Assembly (NCBI GenBank): GCA_041395945.1 | Contig: JAWKZN010000001.1 | Span: 3,410,001 to 3,474,000, forward strand | Reading direction: 5' to 3' | Origin: Pseudomonadales bacterium | GTDB taxonomy: Bacteria > Pseudomonadota > Gammaproteobacteria > Pseudomonadales > Azotimanducaceae | DNA: 64,000 nucleotides | Shown here: positions 27,253 through 36,447 of the stretch, piece after piece | Numbering within the stretch: the stretch's first letter is position 1 | How the letters are laid out: every line of letters begins with the position of its first letter | Made by a program: the position numbers and the translations under genes | Notes under the pieces: generated by a model | Told to the model about the DNA's origin: nothing | Seen by the model: only the letters and a program-made list of their open reading frames with translations | The model's database searches: none

Positions 27253-27257
27253 GGCGG

Positions 27258-27263
27258 CTCCTT
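27258..27263 (-). promoter_or_regulatory. Shine-Dalgarno AAGGAG that supports the ATC start
   Basis: AAGGAG lies five bases before the ATC at 27250-27252 on the minus strand. It is the only strong ribosome site near the 5' end of the MraY-like gene and is placed exactly where the alignment with MraY puts the first residue. Confidence 0.65.
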
Positions 27264-27472
27264 GAGACGGCCAGCGCGATGGCGCGATCGGGCCGGATTA
27301 TGCCACGACTGCGTGCCCGCGCCGGGTACTGATTCGATCACCGGAATTTACTTATCCGAATGCGCACCTGACATACTGCTGCGCAGGACACCAGGGGGAT
27401 TTACAGAATGACTGGTATCGAACCGATCACCCGGAGTCCGGGAGAGCTGCCAGCATCTGACCCGCAGGAATT

Positions 27473-28864
27473 GTGAAAAAAGATACCGCCACGAGTTTCG
27501 CAACGCTGAAACTCTCCAGTGCCATGCTGAAAAACCTGGAATCCCTGGGTTATGCCGCCATGACCCCGATTCAGGCACGCAGTCTGCCCCTGATCATGGC
27601 GGGCAGAGATCTGATCGCCCGGGCCAAAACCGGCAGCGGCAAGACGGCCGCCTTCGGTATCGGACTGCTGGAACAGATCAACCCCGCCTTCTTCGGCGCG
27701 CAGGCACTGGTGCTGTGCCCGACTCGGGAACTGGCTGACCAGGTGGGCAAGGAGCTGCGCCGACTGGCTCAGGCCATCCCCAATATCAAACTGGTGTCCT
27801 TAGTTGGCGGCAAACCGTTCGGGCCGCAGAAAGGCAGTCTCGAGCACGGTGCGCACATCGTGGTCGGCACACCCGGCAGAGTGCTCGATCATCTGCACAG
27901 GGGCACACTCAGCCTCACCGGCCTGCAGACACTGGTGCTCGACGAAGCCGACCGGATGCTCGACATGGGCTTTTCCGACGCCATGCTGCAGATCATCGCG
28001 CAGACACCCAGACAGCGACAGACGCTGCTGTTCTCTGCAACCTACCCCGATGCCATAGCCGGGATCAGTCGCAGCATTCAGCGCGATCCGGTGACCGTGA
28101 CTGTCGAATCGATGCACAAGCCCGGCGTGATCGAGCAGATTTTCTATCAGGTAAAGAAACACGAGCGCGACGACGCACTGCTGGCGCTGTTTGAGCACTA
28201 CCAACCTGAATCGGCGCTGGTGTTCTGTCAGACCCGTGTTCAATGCGACAAAACCGCCCGGTTTCTCGCCGAACATCGCATTGAATCGCTGGCCATACAC
28301 GGCGATCTGGATCAGCGCGAACGCGATCAGGTGCTGGTGCAGTTCGCCAATAACAGCTGCCCGGTGCTGGTGGCCACCGATGTTGCCGCACGCGGCCTGG
28401 ACATCAAATCGCTGCAGGTCGTCATCAACTATGAGCTGCCCCGGGATCCGGAAATTTACGTCCATCGCATCGGCCGCACCGGTCGTGCCGGCGAACGCGG
28501 CATGGCACTGTCAATCTACACAGACGCGGAGCAGGTTCGCCTGAATGCCATCGAGGAATACCTGTCTGAGTCCTGTATCTGCGACGTCGTCGAGTCTCTG
28601 GATCGCAGTCCCGATTTCACCCTGAGCGGCCGCATGGCCACTATCGAGCTGAATGCAGGCCGCAAGCAGAAACTGCGCCCGGGGGATCTGCTCGGCGCGC
28701 TGACCGGTGATGCGCAGATCGACGGCGCCTGCGTTGGCAGAATTGATATCTTCGACATGCGCAGCTTTGTCGCACTGGACCGCAGCGTCGTCAGAGCGGC
28801 ACTTGCCTATCTGGCAGACGGCAAGGTCAAGGGCCGCAGCATCCGTGCCCGGAGAATCCGTTGA
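27473..28864 (+). CDS. dbpA: ATP-dependent RNA helicase DbpA
   Basis: A 463-residue DEAD-box helicase with Q motif (TPIQARSLP), AKTGSGKTAAF, PTRELA, GTPGR, LDEADRMLDMGF, SAT, HGDLDQRERD and HRIGRTGRAG in order, followed by the DbpA-specific RNA-recognition domain (IELNAGRKQKLRPGDLLGAL to the end). DbpA binds hairpin 92 of 23S rRNA and works in 50S subunit assembly. The start is a GTG with AGGAA five bases or so upstream. The gene diverges from the MraY-like gene across about 220 bases. Confidence 0.93.
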   Translation: MKKDTATSFATLKLSSAMLKNLESLGYAAMTPIQARSLPLIMAGRDLIARAKTGSGKTAAFGIGLLEQINPAFFGAQALVLCPTRELADQVGKELRRLAQAIPNIKLVSLVGGKPFGPQKGSLEHGAHIVVGTPGRVLDHLHRGTLSLTGLQTLVLDEADRMLDMGFSDAMLQIIAQTPRQRQTLLFSATYPDAIAGISRSIQRDPVTVTVESMHKPGVIEQIFYQVKKHERDDALLALFEHYQPESALVFCQTRVQCDKTARFLAEHRIESLAIHGDLDQRERDQVLVQFANNSCPVLVATDVAARGLDIKSLQVVINYELPRDPEIYVHRIGRTGRAGERGMALSIYTDAEQVRLNAIEEYLSESCICDVVESLDRSPDFTLSGRMATIELNAGRKQKLRPGDLLGALTGDAQIDGACVGRIDIFDMRSFVALDRSVVRAALAYLADGKVKGRSIRARRIR

Positions 28865-28879
28865 GCGGAAGAGATCGCA

Positions 28880-30298
28880 GTGCCGGGCTTCGTCGTTGGC
28901 CAGCAGCATCAACCTGCGAGTGAGCAGGTCGGACATGCCCGGAAACGCAGTACCGATGTCCAGGTGAACGTTCCCGAACCCCTCACCCGCCCCGCCATCT
29001 TCCAGCGCGCCTGGCCGATCATCCTCGCCAATGCCTCGGTGCCCGTGCTCGGTCTTGTCGACACCGCGGTGATCGGCAACTTCGGCGGTATCGCCGATCT
29101 TGGCGCCATCGCCTTCGGTGCGCTGATCATGAGTTTTGTCTACTGGGGCTTCGGCTTTCTGCGCATGGGCACGACGGGCTTCGTCGCCCAGGCTGTGGGC
29201 GCCCGCAATGAGGCGGAAGTGCGCGCGACTCTGGCGCGCGCACTGGCGCTGGCTGCCGTGCTCGGGGTCAGCCTGATCCTGCTGCAGTGGCCCATCCTCC
29301 GCGGCGCCCTGTGGTTTCTTGACGGCAGCACCGAGGTGGAGCGGCTGGCCGCCGATTACTTTGTGATCCGTATCTGGGCTGCACCCGCCACGCTGGGCAC
29401 ATTTGCGCTCATGGGTCTGCTCATCGGACTCGGACGCAGCCGGGCTCTGCTGCTGGTGCAGCTGGTGCTCAACGGCACCAACATCGTGCTGGATGTCTGG
29501 TTTGCGGGCGTGCTGGGCTGGGGGTCGCAGGGTATCGCCCTCGGCACCGCGATCGCCGAATGGGCGAGCCTGTTCGTGGCGGCGGCGATTGTGATCCGCA
29601 TCCTGAAGGATCGTCATCGGGATCCGGAGCCCCTCTTCGCAGGGGCCTGGCTGCGCGATGCTGCAAAGCTCAAGCGCATGCTGGCAGTCAACTCGGACAT
29701 CATGATCCGCACCCTGCTGCTGGTGTCTGGTTTCAGCTGGTTTCTGCGCCAGAGCAGTCAGTTCGGCGACGTGGTGCTCGCCGCCAACCACATTCTGCTG
29801 CAGCTGGTGTCGTTTTCGGCTTTCTTCCTCGACGGTTACGCGTTCGTCGCTGAAGCCGTCGTGGGCGAGGCGATCGGTGCCCGTAATCGTGCGCACTTCG
29901 ACCTGGCGGTGCGGCGCTCGACCGAACTGGCCGCCGGTACTGCCATCCTTCTGACGCTGGCGTTGCTGCTGCTGCAGACACCGGCACTGCACGCACTCAC
30001 CGACATCGAACCGGTCCGGCAGGCGGCAGGCGCCGCACTGCCGCTGGCGGCGCTGTACGTGCTCTGCTCCTTCCCGGCATTTCAGCTCGACGGCATCTTC
30101 ATCGGCGCAACCCGCACACGCGACATGCGCAATGCGTCCCTGCAGTCTGTGGCGGTTTTCATCGCCGTCAGCGGGCCGCTGGTCAGCTTCGCCGGGAACC
30201 ATGGCCTGTGGCTGGCGTTCGTAATCTATGTGTGTGCGCGGGCGGCAGCCCTGCTGCGGTATTTTCCCGGTTTGAGAAGGTCTGTCGCTGTACCCTGA
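28880..30298 (+). CDS. MATE-family (DinF-like) efflux transporter
   Basis: Up to 472 residues with twelve hydrophobic helices in two similar halves. WPIILANASVPVLGLVDTAVIGNFG in pieces (ILANASVPVLGLVDTAVIG) is the typical first helix of the DinF branch, which exports drugs or organic cations using Na+ or H+. The start is uncertain: the longest frame begins with GTG at 28880, but a GTG at 28964 would give the N-terminal length usual for DinF. It begins 15 bases after dbpA and may be co-transcribed. Confidence 0.85.
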   Translation: MPGFVVGQQHQPASEQVGHARKRSTDVQVNVPEPLTRPAIFQRAWPIILANASVPVLGLVDTAVIGNFGGIADLGAIAFGALIMSFVYWGFGFLRMGTTGFVAQAVGARNEAEVRATLARALALAAVLGVSLILLQWPILRGALWFLDGSTEVERLAADYFVIRIWAAPATLGTFALMGLLIGLGRSRALLLVQLVLNGTNIVLDVWFAGVLGWGSQGIALGTAIAEWASLFVAAAIVIRILKDRHRDPEPLFAGAWLRDAAKLKRMLAVNSDIMIRTLLLVSGFSWFLRQSSQFGDVVLAANHILLQLVSFSAFFLDGYAFVAEAVVGEAIGARNRAHFDLAVRRSTELAAGTAILLTLALLLLQTPALHALTDIEPVRQAAGAALPLAALYVLCSFPAFQLDGIFIGATRTRDMRNASLQSVAVFIAVSGPLVSFAGNHGLWLAFVIYVCARAAALLRYFPGLRRSVAVP

Positions 30299-30318
30299 GC
30301 GGGTCTGTTGCATCTCAC

Positions 30319-32487
30319 TCAGACTGCTCCGGCCCGCTGCGCCTGGGCCCGCACGTCGGCTTCGATCTTCGCAAGCAGTTGCAGGAAGCGGCGATCATCG
30401 CGCAGCGGCAGGAACGACGGGTAGCGGTCCAGGCGCACAAAGTTGTCGAAATCGTAGAGCGTCCGGTAGACCTGGCGGTAGGCATCCTCCAGCTCAGCCA
30501 CCGCTTCCTCCTTACGTTCCAGTCGCGCCAGTGCCTGTGCCCTGATGAGCTTGCGGAAGATGGGATCGTAGCCTTCGGGATTCGGCGCATTGACCTCCAG
30601 CAGCCGCTCGAGCAGCAGCCTGGCCTGCTCCGGGTGTTCCTCGAGCATCAGCAGATTGGCCGCCAGCAGCACATTCCCCGGCTCGATGCGGGTCAGCTCC
30701 GGAGCCGGGCCCAGCAGCGTCGGCTCGAGACGGCGCAGATGCTCGCGGGCCTTGTCCAGTGCGCCGCTGTTGAGGGCCGCGAGCACCAGCATCGGTCGCC
30801 AGATCCGGTCGCCACTCTGTTCGAGTTCCGCCTCGGCATGGCGCAGTGCCGCCTCGTCGTCTCCGGCCATCACCTTGCGCACCATTTCCGCGACTGCCCG
30901 GGAGTAGGGCACATCGTGCATCTCATCGAGCGTTTTCAGCACCAGACCAGGTGCCCCGAAATTGAGATACAGGTGCGCCAGCGCGAAGCTGCCCCGGGGT
31001 GAGACACCGGATGCGTGGGCCTGCTGCAGATGCGGCAGAGCCAGATCCAGCGCGCCGGATTCCACCAGCAGCTCGCCCAGCTCCAGATGCGCCGGTGCAT
31101 GGTCCGGACTCAGCGCCAGCACCCGCTCCAGCACATCCCGGGCTTCACCCAGGCGGCCGTTGCCGCGCAGCGCTTCGGCGTGCTGCAGTCGCACCCCACG
31201 ATCGAGGGGATCACTCGCGACCGCCAGCTCGGTGATCCTCACCGCGCTCTCCCAGCGACCGAGCCGCACCAGCAGTGCACCGAAGCTGCGCAGCACTTCC
31301 GGATCGCCGGGTGCCAGATCGAGCGCTCTGGCGAGAAAGCGCTCGGCCAGTGTCGAGTACTGCACTTCGTCGGTGCGCAGCGCCAGCAGATCGTAGACCT
31401 GTCCGGCGGTCAGATTCGCCGCGACACTGTCCGGCGCCAGCTTCACAGCGCGCTCGACAGCTTCGATCGAGGCAGCGGCGGCGGGTTCGAAATCCAGGGT
31501 CAGGAAGGCGCCGGCGAGCAGAATGGTGGCTCGCGCATAACCGGCCAGCGCCTCCACATCATCCGGAGACTGCTCGAGGACTTCGCTGAACAGCGCACGC
31601 GCCTGGGTGAGCGATTCTCTGCTGCGTTCCCGCAGCAGACCGGTCGCCACCAGAAAGCGTGAGTGGGTGCTGGAAGCACCCTGTGCCGAGTGATCGTGGC
31701 TGTCAGCGAGCAGAGTCGTCTTCAGCACTGCCGCCACGTGCGCGGCTATGTCGTTCTGAATGGCCAGCACATCGGTGAGCTCGCGATCGTAAGTACGCGA
31801 CTACAGATGAAACCCGTCCTGCGCAGACACGAGCTGCACCGTCACCCGTACGCGTTCACCCGCGCGCCGCACGCTGCCTTCCAGCAGGTGGGCCACACCG
31901 AGCTGTCTGCCGATCTCCCGCAGATCCTGGTCCCGGTCCTTGAAGTAGAAAGACGAAGTCCGACCCGGCACCTTCAGACCTTCAAGCTGCGCCAGGCCGT
32001 TGATCAGCTGGTCGGTGAGTCCGTCGGCAAAATAACCGTCTTCCCGGTCGTCGGAGAAAATGGCAAAGGGCAGCACAGCCACCGATCGCTGATCGGCGCT
32101 GACGGCGTCGGGTGTCGGACCGGCGGTCGTCGTTTGTGTCGCATCTCCCTGCCAGCTGATGACCTGTACGACGGTCACCGCAACCACCAGGATCACTGCG
32201 GCGAGCAGCGCCAGATCCAGCCAGCCGGGTGCCGCGGGCGGGGATGCAGTGTCCGTGTCTCCAGTCGCTGCTGCCGGTTCGGCCTGCACTACCCAGGCAA
32301 TGATCATGGCCACGGGCAGACCGGCGACCAGCAGCACAGCGACGAAACCCACGGTCCAGACCGGCAGGGAAAGAAGGGACGCCGCGGCTTCTACCGCCTG
32401 CACCACACCCCAGCCGGCGACCACATAAGCACCTGCCACACGAAGCACCTTGCGACGCCTGAGATTGGCCAGCCAGCGATCCAACAT
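30319..32487 (-). pseudogene. TolB-like/TPR membrane protein interrupted by an in-frame TAG
   Basis: The N-terminal part (32487 to 31801) has MLDRWLANLRRRKVLRVAGA, two or three membrane helices, and a TolB/FlgO-like domain (SVAVLPFAIFSDDREDGYFA, GLKVPGRTSSFYFK, HLLEGSVRRAGERVRV). It ends SAQDGFHL and then TAG at 31801-31803. The same frame continues at once with SRTYDRELTDVLAIQNDI and about 480 residues of TPR repeats to 30319. In this family the residue after GFHL is Trp (HLWS.TYDREL), so the stop is a TGG to TAG change. The intact protein would be about 722 residues and is usually a membrane sensor or scaffold. The gene may be dead, read through, or an assembly error. Confidence 0.85.
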
Positions 32488-32748
32488 CGGAGCGTTTCCG
32501 CACGCTAAACGGCGCCGTAGTATGTGCCATCCGGGGCATCGCGCAAGAGTCGGGGTGCGCATGGATGGCGGTACCGCCTGCACGCAGCCGCCCGGGCCTC
32601 GCAGGCGTCTGCGCAGGCAGCAAAGTGATCTCCTGTGGCGATTGCCGCTGGTGTCGATACAGGCGGCTGTGGAATTACCCCGGGAGTAATCGGCCACGTG
32701 CTGGTGAGCGGTTAAGCTGACGCAAATCGATGAGCGCAGGAGTACGTT

Positions 32749-33366
32749 ATGCTGAAACTTTACGCCGCGCCGCGCACCCGCAGCCTGCGGGTGGCCTGGC
32801 TGCTCGAAGAGCTGGGCACAGAGTACGAAGTGATTCTGTCCGACTTCGTGCCCACCCGGTCCCGGTTCTTCATCCAGCAGACACCCACAGGAAAGTTTCC
32901 CACCATCGACGACGACGGCTTCATCCTCTTCGAGTCCGGTGCCATCGTCGAATACCTGCTGGAAAAGCATGGGGACACCACACTGCTCCCGGCGCCGGGC
33001 TCCCGTGAAAAAGGTGAGTGGCTGCAGTGGGTACATTTCGCCGATGGCACGGCCTTCCCACCGCTGGGTATCGTGATCTGGCTGGCCGTATATCGCGACG
33101 ACGCTGACCAGCACCCGGCGCTGATCGAAGATGCGCGGCAGCGTGCCCGCACCGCCTTCGAGTTACTGGAACGGCAGCTCGCAGACCGTGCCTGGATCCT
33201 CGGTGAGCATTTCAGCGCGGCAGACATCATGCTCGGTTTCACACTGCTGGCGGCGCGCCTGCTGGGTATCGTGCAGGTGGACAGCGAACTCGGCCGCTAC
33301 GTCGGGCGGCTCGAAGAGCGGCCCGCGTTCCAGCGAGCGCTGGAGCGGACCGGGGGATTTGGCTGA
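32749..33366 (+). CDS. Glutathione S-transferase
   Basis: A 205-residue GST with a thioredoxin-like N-terminal domain (LKLYAAPRTRSLRVAWLLEE; the glutathione-binding FESGAIVEYL with its Ser near residue 66) and an alpha-helical C-terminal domain (LADRAWILGEHFSAADIMLG with the conserved N-capping box and Asp). It conjugates or reduces electrophiles with glutathione in the cytoplasm. It sits alone, facing the repeat that borders the TIR cassette. Confidence 0.9.
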   Translation: MLKLYAAPRTRSLRVAWLLEELGTEYEVILSDFVPTRSRFFIQQTPTGKFPTIDDDGFILFESGAIVEYLLEKHGDTTLLPAPGSREKGEWLQWVHFADGTAFPPLGIVIWLAVYRDDADQHPALIEDARQRARTAFELLERQLADRAWILGEHFSAADIMLGFTLLAARLLGIVQVDSELGRYVGRLEERPAFQRALERTGGFG

Positions 33367-33490
33367 GCGCCGAGCAGTCCAGGGAGCCTCTGATCAAGTA
33401 TCAACGCCTCAGCGTGTTGCAGCGGGCGTTGTATTCCTGATCGCTGAGATCATCACCCATGCGCACCCAGTCCCCGGCAGCAGGCCGCTA
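33365..33490. repeat. Left direct repeat: degenerate copy of an SDR gene 3' end
   Basis: Bases 33365-33410 and 33421-33490 match 35426-35470 and 35509-35577 closely, with a roughly 40-base gap where the right copy holds the SDR stop codon. Read on the minus strand, the left copy still encodes GDWVRMGDDLSDQEYNAR, matching EDWVQMGDDLSDQEYNAR in the SDR gene. It is therefore a remnant of an SDR gene. Its right end reaches the stop codon of the TIR fusion gene. Confidence 0.8.
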
Positions 33491-34768
33491 CTGAGACGGC
33501 CGGGATCGGCTCATCAGTCCGCGCACGCCCTGAATGAGTTTTTCCTCGAAGATCGCGCGGGAGTAATCGCGCATATGTATGGCCTGCCGGCTGCTCAGGG
33601 ACATCCGCAGGGACCGGGGAAGCTCTACGTCTTCCAGATAGACGACCAGGATGGATCTATTCTCATCAACGGCAAAATTCACTTCCTGTATACAGTACGG
33701 TGACGCCAGCGAGTGCTTTGAAGCAAACAGCAGAAACACATCGCAGGCTTCCACCGCCCGGGCAATCTGCTCACGCCAGACCGCCCCGGGGGAAATACTT
33801 GAATCAATCCACGACGGGAAGCCCTGCTGCTGGAGCTTTCTGACGATATCACCGAGCTCTGAAGCATCCAGATGCGAATAACACAGGAAGAGAAACGGCT
33901 CTTCGGGGACGGGCTGCGGCTCGCGGATGTGGGACAGCGAAACCTCGGCCGGGTTGATGGTCAGAGGAACACCAAGAAAGGGACTCACAGCCATGAAGAG
34001 CCTTTTCAGATCGCCTTCCCACAGATTCTGCTGATCGGAATCGAGCCCGACGAAACTGGCACCGGCAATCTGCGCAGCAACATCCTGCCCCAGTCGGGCC
34101 GGCACGGAACGGCTGCGCATCGCATGGAGCACCAGAGTGGGTGCCTGAATCGCACTCAGGAATTTGCTCACATCAACCCGGAATGCCAGCCGATACAGTC
34201 TGGCGCCCACCTTCGGATTGACCATCTGTGTACCGATCTCCAGAGTGCGCTGAGCCGAGCGCCTGGGATCGGGATGCGTGGCATTGCTCAGCAGCAGAAA
34301 GCCCATCTCAGGAAAGAACCGCAAGGCGTTGACCAGCAGAAAGCGTCTCACCGGCTGGGTGATCGCACTGCCGCGGGCATAGGTGCCATCGAGAATCAGG
34401 CGCTCCACCTTTTCCGGATACAGCGATGCGAATCTCATTGCGATCGGGCCGCCGAATGACGACCCCCACAGGATAACTCTGTCCAGCCCGAGATGATTGA
34501 GGAGGTCTTCGAGTTCGGCCACCAGCACCTTGATCGACAGATTCGATACATCCCGGTCCGATACGCCGTTACCCCGCATATCAAACCGGACTACTCGAAA
34601 GCGGGTGGATAGGGTCTCGATGAAAGTTCTGTATCCTTCACGCTCCCACAAAAGATCCAGGTGACTCAACCAGCCTCGCACGTAAACCAGCGGTGGTCCG
34701 GATCCATGCTCTGCGTAAGCGATCCGGACACCGTCTCTGGTCATGAAAAATTTGCGATCCGGCATCAC
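33488..34768 (-). CDS. Alpha/beta-hydrolase-like domain fused to a TIR domain
   Basis: The 426-residue protein has an alpha/beta-hydrolase fold (residues 10-265) and a TIR domain (about 291-400). In the first part the nucleophile elbow WGSSFGG is intact (Ser104), but where related sensor-type hydrolases have the catalytic Asp (GDR) and His (DDH), this one has Ser219 and Gln247, so the triad seems broken. The TIR part begins FLFLCYSHLDASE and keeps a likely NADase glutamate, Glu362, in YCIQEVNFA. TIR domains cleave NAD+ or make signalling nucleotides, often in antiphage defence. The start is GTG at 34768 or the adjoining ATG at 34765. A small unknown gene ends 23 bases upstream. Confidence 0.88.
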   Translation of the reverse strand: MMPDRKFFMTRDGVRIAYAEHGSGPPLVYVRGWLSHLDLLWEREGYRTFIETLSTRFRVVRFDMRGNGVSDRDVSNLSIKVLVAELEDLLNHLGLDRVILWGSSFGGPIAMRFASLYPEKVERLILDGTYARGSAITQPVRRFLLVNALRFFPEMGFLLLSNATHPDPRRSAQRTLEIGTQMVNPKVGARLYRLAFRVDVSKFLSAIQAPTLVLHAMRSRSVPARLGQDVAAQIAGASFVGLDSDQQNLWEGDLKRLFMAVSPFLGVPLTINPAEVSLSHIREPQPVPEEPFLFLCYSHLDASELGDIVRKLQQQGFPSWIDSSISPGAVWREQIARAVEACDVFLLFASKHSLASPYCIQEVNFAVDENRSILVVYLEDVELPRSLRMSLSSRQAIHMRDYSRAIFEEKLIQGVRGLMSRSRPSQ

Positions 34769-34791
34769 CCCGCAACCTCGATCGAGTCAGA

Positions 34792-35163
34792 TCACTCTTC
34801 GGCTGCAGCTTCCGGATAGGGTCCTTCAAGATGGATCGTGATCGCCGACGGGCTGCCACAGACACTTCTGGCTTCCCAGATGTGCACGCCGTACTCGTAG
34901 GCGGGCGCCCAGGAAACCGTGATCTGCAACCTCTCTCCTGCGGGTGGCTCGAGCGCACGTCGGATCACAGCCAGCAGCGAATCCTTAATGGACTTCGGAA
35001 AGGCGCGAAGCGCGGCGCGCTCCTGGGCCGTCTGCACAATACCCAATCGGCCCAGCAGATTTCCCAGATCGGTGTTGGGCTGAACTCTCACTTTCAGCTC
35101 CTGAATTCTATCGAAGCTGAAGGCTTCACTGGCGCGATTCGACATGACTTGCAAAAATGGCAT
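34792..35163 (-). CDS. Small protein of unknown function upstream of the TIR fusion
   Basis: This 123-residue protein begins MPFLQVMSNRASEAFSFDRI. It has no signal peptide or membrane helix, a helical middle (LGNLLGRLGIVQTAQERAAL) and a beta-rich C-terminal half (LQITVSWAPAYEYGVHIWEA). I do not recognise a family. The ATG at 35163 is preceded by GGAG about eight bases upstream; the open frame reaches 35253. It is followed after 23 bases by the TIR fusion gene, so the two are almost certainly one operon and the small protein may regulate, sense for, or activate the TIR protein. Confidence 0.75.
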   Translation of the reverse strand: MPFLQVMSNRASEAFSFDRIQELKVRVQPNTDLGNLLGRLGIVQTAQERAALRAFPKSIKDSLLAVIRRALEPPAGERLQITVSWAPAYEYGVHIWEARSVCGSPSAITIHLEGPYPEAAAEE

Positions 35164-35479
35164 GGCAGTTCTCCTTCCCCGGATCCCAATAATCCTATGC
35201 CCTTGCCAGCAACCACGCAACGGAACGACCGATTCGCGACAGACTCGCTGCAATACAGTGAGAAAGTAGGCCGGCCTGGTTTGACCGCGAAGGCTGCCGC
35301 GGGTTCGGACCGGGCGCGATCACACCACCCGGCGCCCGCAGACCCTGCACAGTGGCGGGCACATAACGCGGCGGCACACGGTAACCGTAAGGTTCGCTGG
35401 CACCTGGCGCGCAAGGGGAAACAGGAGCGCCGAGAGGTCCAGGGAGCCTCTGATCAAGTATCAGCACCTCGGAATCTCC
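35164..35479. other. Intergenic region between the TIR operon and the SDR gene
   Basis: These 316 bases should hold the promoter of the small protein/TIR operon. The right direct repeat occupies its far end. I see no convincing gene, tRNA or IS end in the rest. Confidence 0.5.
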
Positions 35480-35577
35480 CTAGATATCGATACCGAAGTG
35501 GGCCTTGAAGCGGGCGTTGTATTCCTGATCGCTGAGATCATCGCCCATTTGCACCCAGTCCTCGGCAGCAAGCCGCT
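35426..35577. repeat. Right direct repeat: true 3' end of the SDR gene plus downstream bases
   Basis: This copy matches 33365-33490 in the same orientation. The shared 3' flank includes CCAGGGAGCCTCTGATCAAG. It includes the last 98 bases of the intact SDR gene, so this is the parental version. The two repeats bracket the TIR operon exactly. Confidence 0.8.
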
Positions 35578-36346
35578 GCCGGGCCGCCAGCATGCCTTCC
35601 GCATCCGGCCCCACCGGCCAGCGCAGCCGGTAGTCGTCGGTGGTGGCCGCCTGCAGAATGGCTTCAGCCACCTTCTCCGGCGGTACCGCACGTTTGAAAC
35701 CGGCGGCGAACACCTTGCCGTTACGACGCATGATGGGCTGATAGGGCGAGGTCTTGTCGTAACGGGTCTGCTCGGCGGAATTCTCGAAGATACTGGTCAT
35801 GATCACACCGGGTTCGACATTCACCACTCTCACTCCGAAGCGGTACACCTCGTGCGCCAGTGCTTCACCCAGACACTCCAGCGCCCACTTGGAAGCGGAA
35901 TAGGGAATCTGGTTCGGCGTGGCCAGCAGGCCCACCGCCGAGGTGATGTTCACGATGCATCCCGTTTTGCGCTCACGCATGGAGGGCAGTACCGCCTGGA
36001 TGCAGCGCACCGCGCCGAAGTAGTTGGTCTCGAACATCTGCTTGTGTTCGTCTTCCGGTGTCAGCTCCAGCGGTGAAGCGCCGCCGATACCGGCATTGTT
36101 GACGAGCAGATCAACGGGCCCCGTTTCGGCTACCTTCGCGAAAGCGTCGGTAACCGACTGGGCATCGCAGATGTCGAGCTGCACCACGCTCACCGGCAGC
36201 GATTCCGCTGCAGCCGCGGCCTGCAATGCTTGGGCCTTGCCGAGATTGCGCATGCCGGCAAACACCCGGTAACCGTTGCGGGCAAGGTGGAGGCTGGTGG
36301 TGAATCCGATGCCGGTACTGGTGCCGGTCACGACTGCAATCTGCAT
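35480..36346 (-). CDS. Short-chain dehydrogenase/reductase (SDR)
   Basis: A 288-residue classical SDR with the NAD(P)-binding TGTSTGIGFTTSLHLARNG, the NNAGIG motif, a catalytic Ser in NITSAVGLLA, and Y-x3-K (YSASKWALE). Ser, Tyr and Lys are all present so it should be active on an alcohol or ketone that cannot be named. A fragment of its 3' end is repeated at 33365-33490 across the TIR operon. Confidence 0.92.
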   Translation of the reverse strand: MQIAVVTGTSTGIGFTTSLHLARNGYRVFAGMRNLGKAQALQAAAAAESLPVSVVQLDICDAQSVTDAFAKVAETGPVDLLVNNAGIGGASPLELTPEDEHKQMFETNYFGAVRCIQAVLPSMRERKTGCIVNITSAVGLLATPNQIPYSASKWALECLGEALAHEVYRFGVRVVNVEPGVIMTSIFENSAEQTRYDKTSPYQPIMRRNGKVFAAGFKRAVPPEKVAEAILQAATTDDYRLRWPVGPDAEGMLAARQRLAAEDWVQMGDDLSDQEYNARFKAHFGIDI

Positions 36347-36447
36347 TCTGGTTACACGCTCTGCTGGGGATGCGTGATCTTCGGCGGGTGAGACCGGCGA
36401 GTCAAATCTGCTCGGGTAAACGGGTCAGCCGTCCGGTCCGAAGCGAA

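Noticed and set aside
28511..30313. A 600-codon open frame on the minus strand opposite the MATE gene
   Set aside because: It is an antisense shadow with low-complexity Gln/Arg/Asp-rich translation, no domain and no ribosome site; the opposite strand has a clear MATE protein.
31801..31803. Programmed stop-codon readthrough at the TAG
   Set aside because: No known recoding signal is visible and the residue replaced is a plain Trp; a mutation or error is simpler.
33365..33490. Insertion-sequence ends as the source of the direct repeats
   Set aside because: The repeats are in the same orientation, contain SDR coding sequence and have no transposase gene between them, so gene-fragment duplication explains them better.
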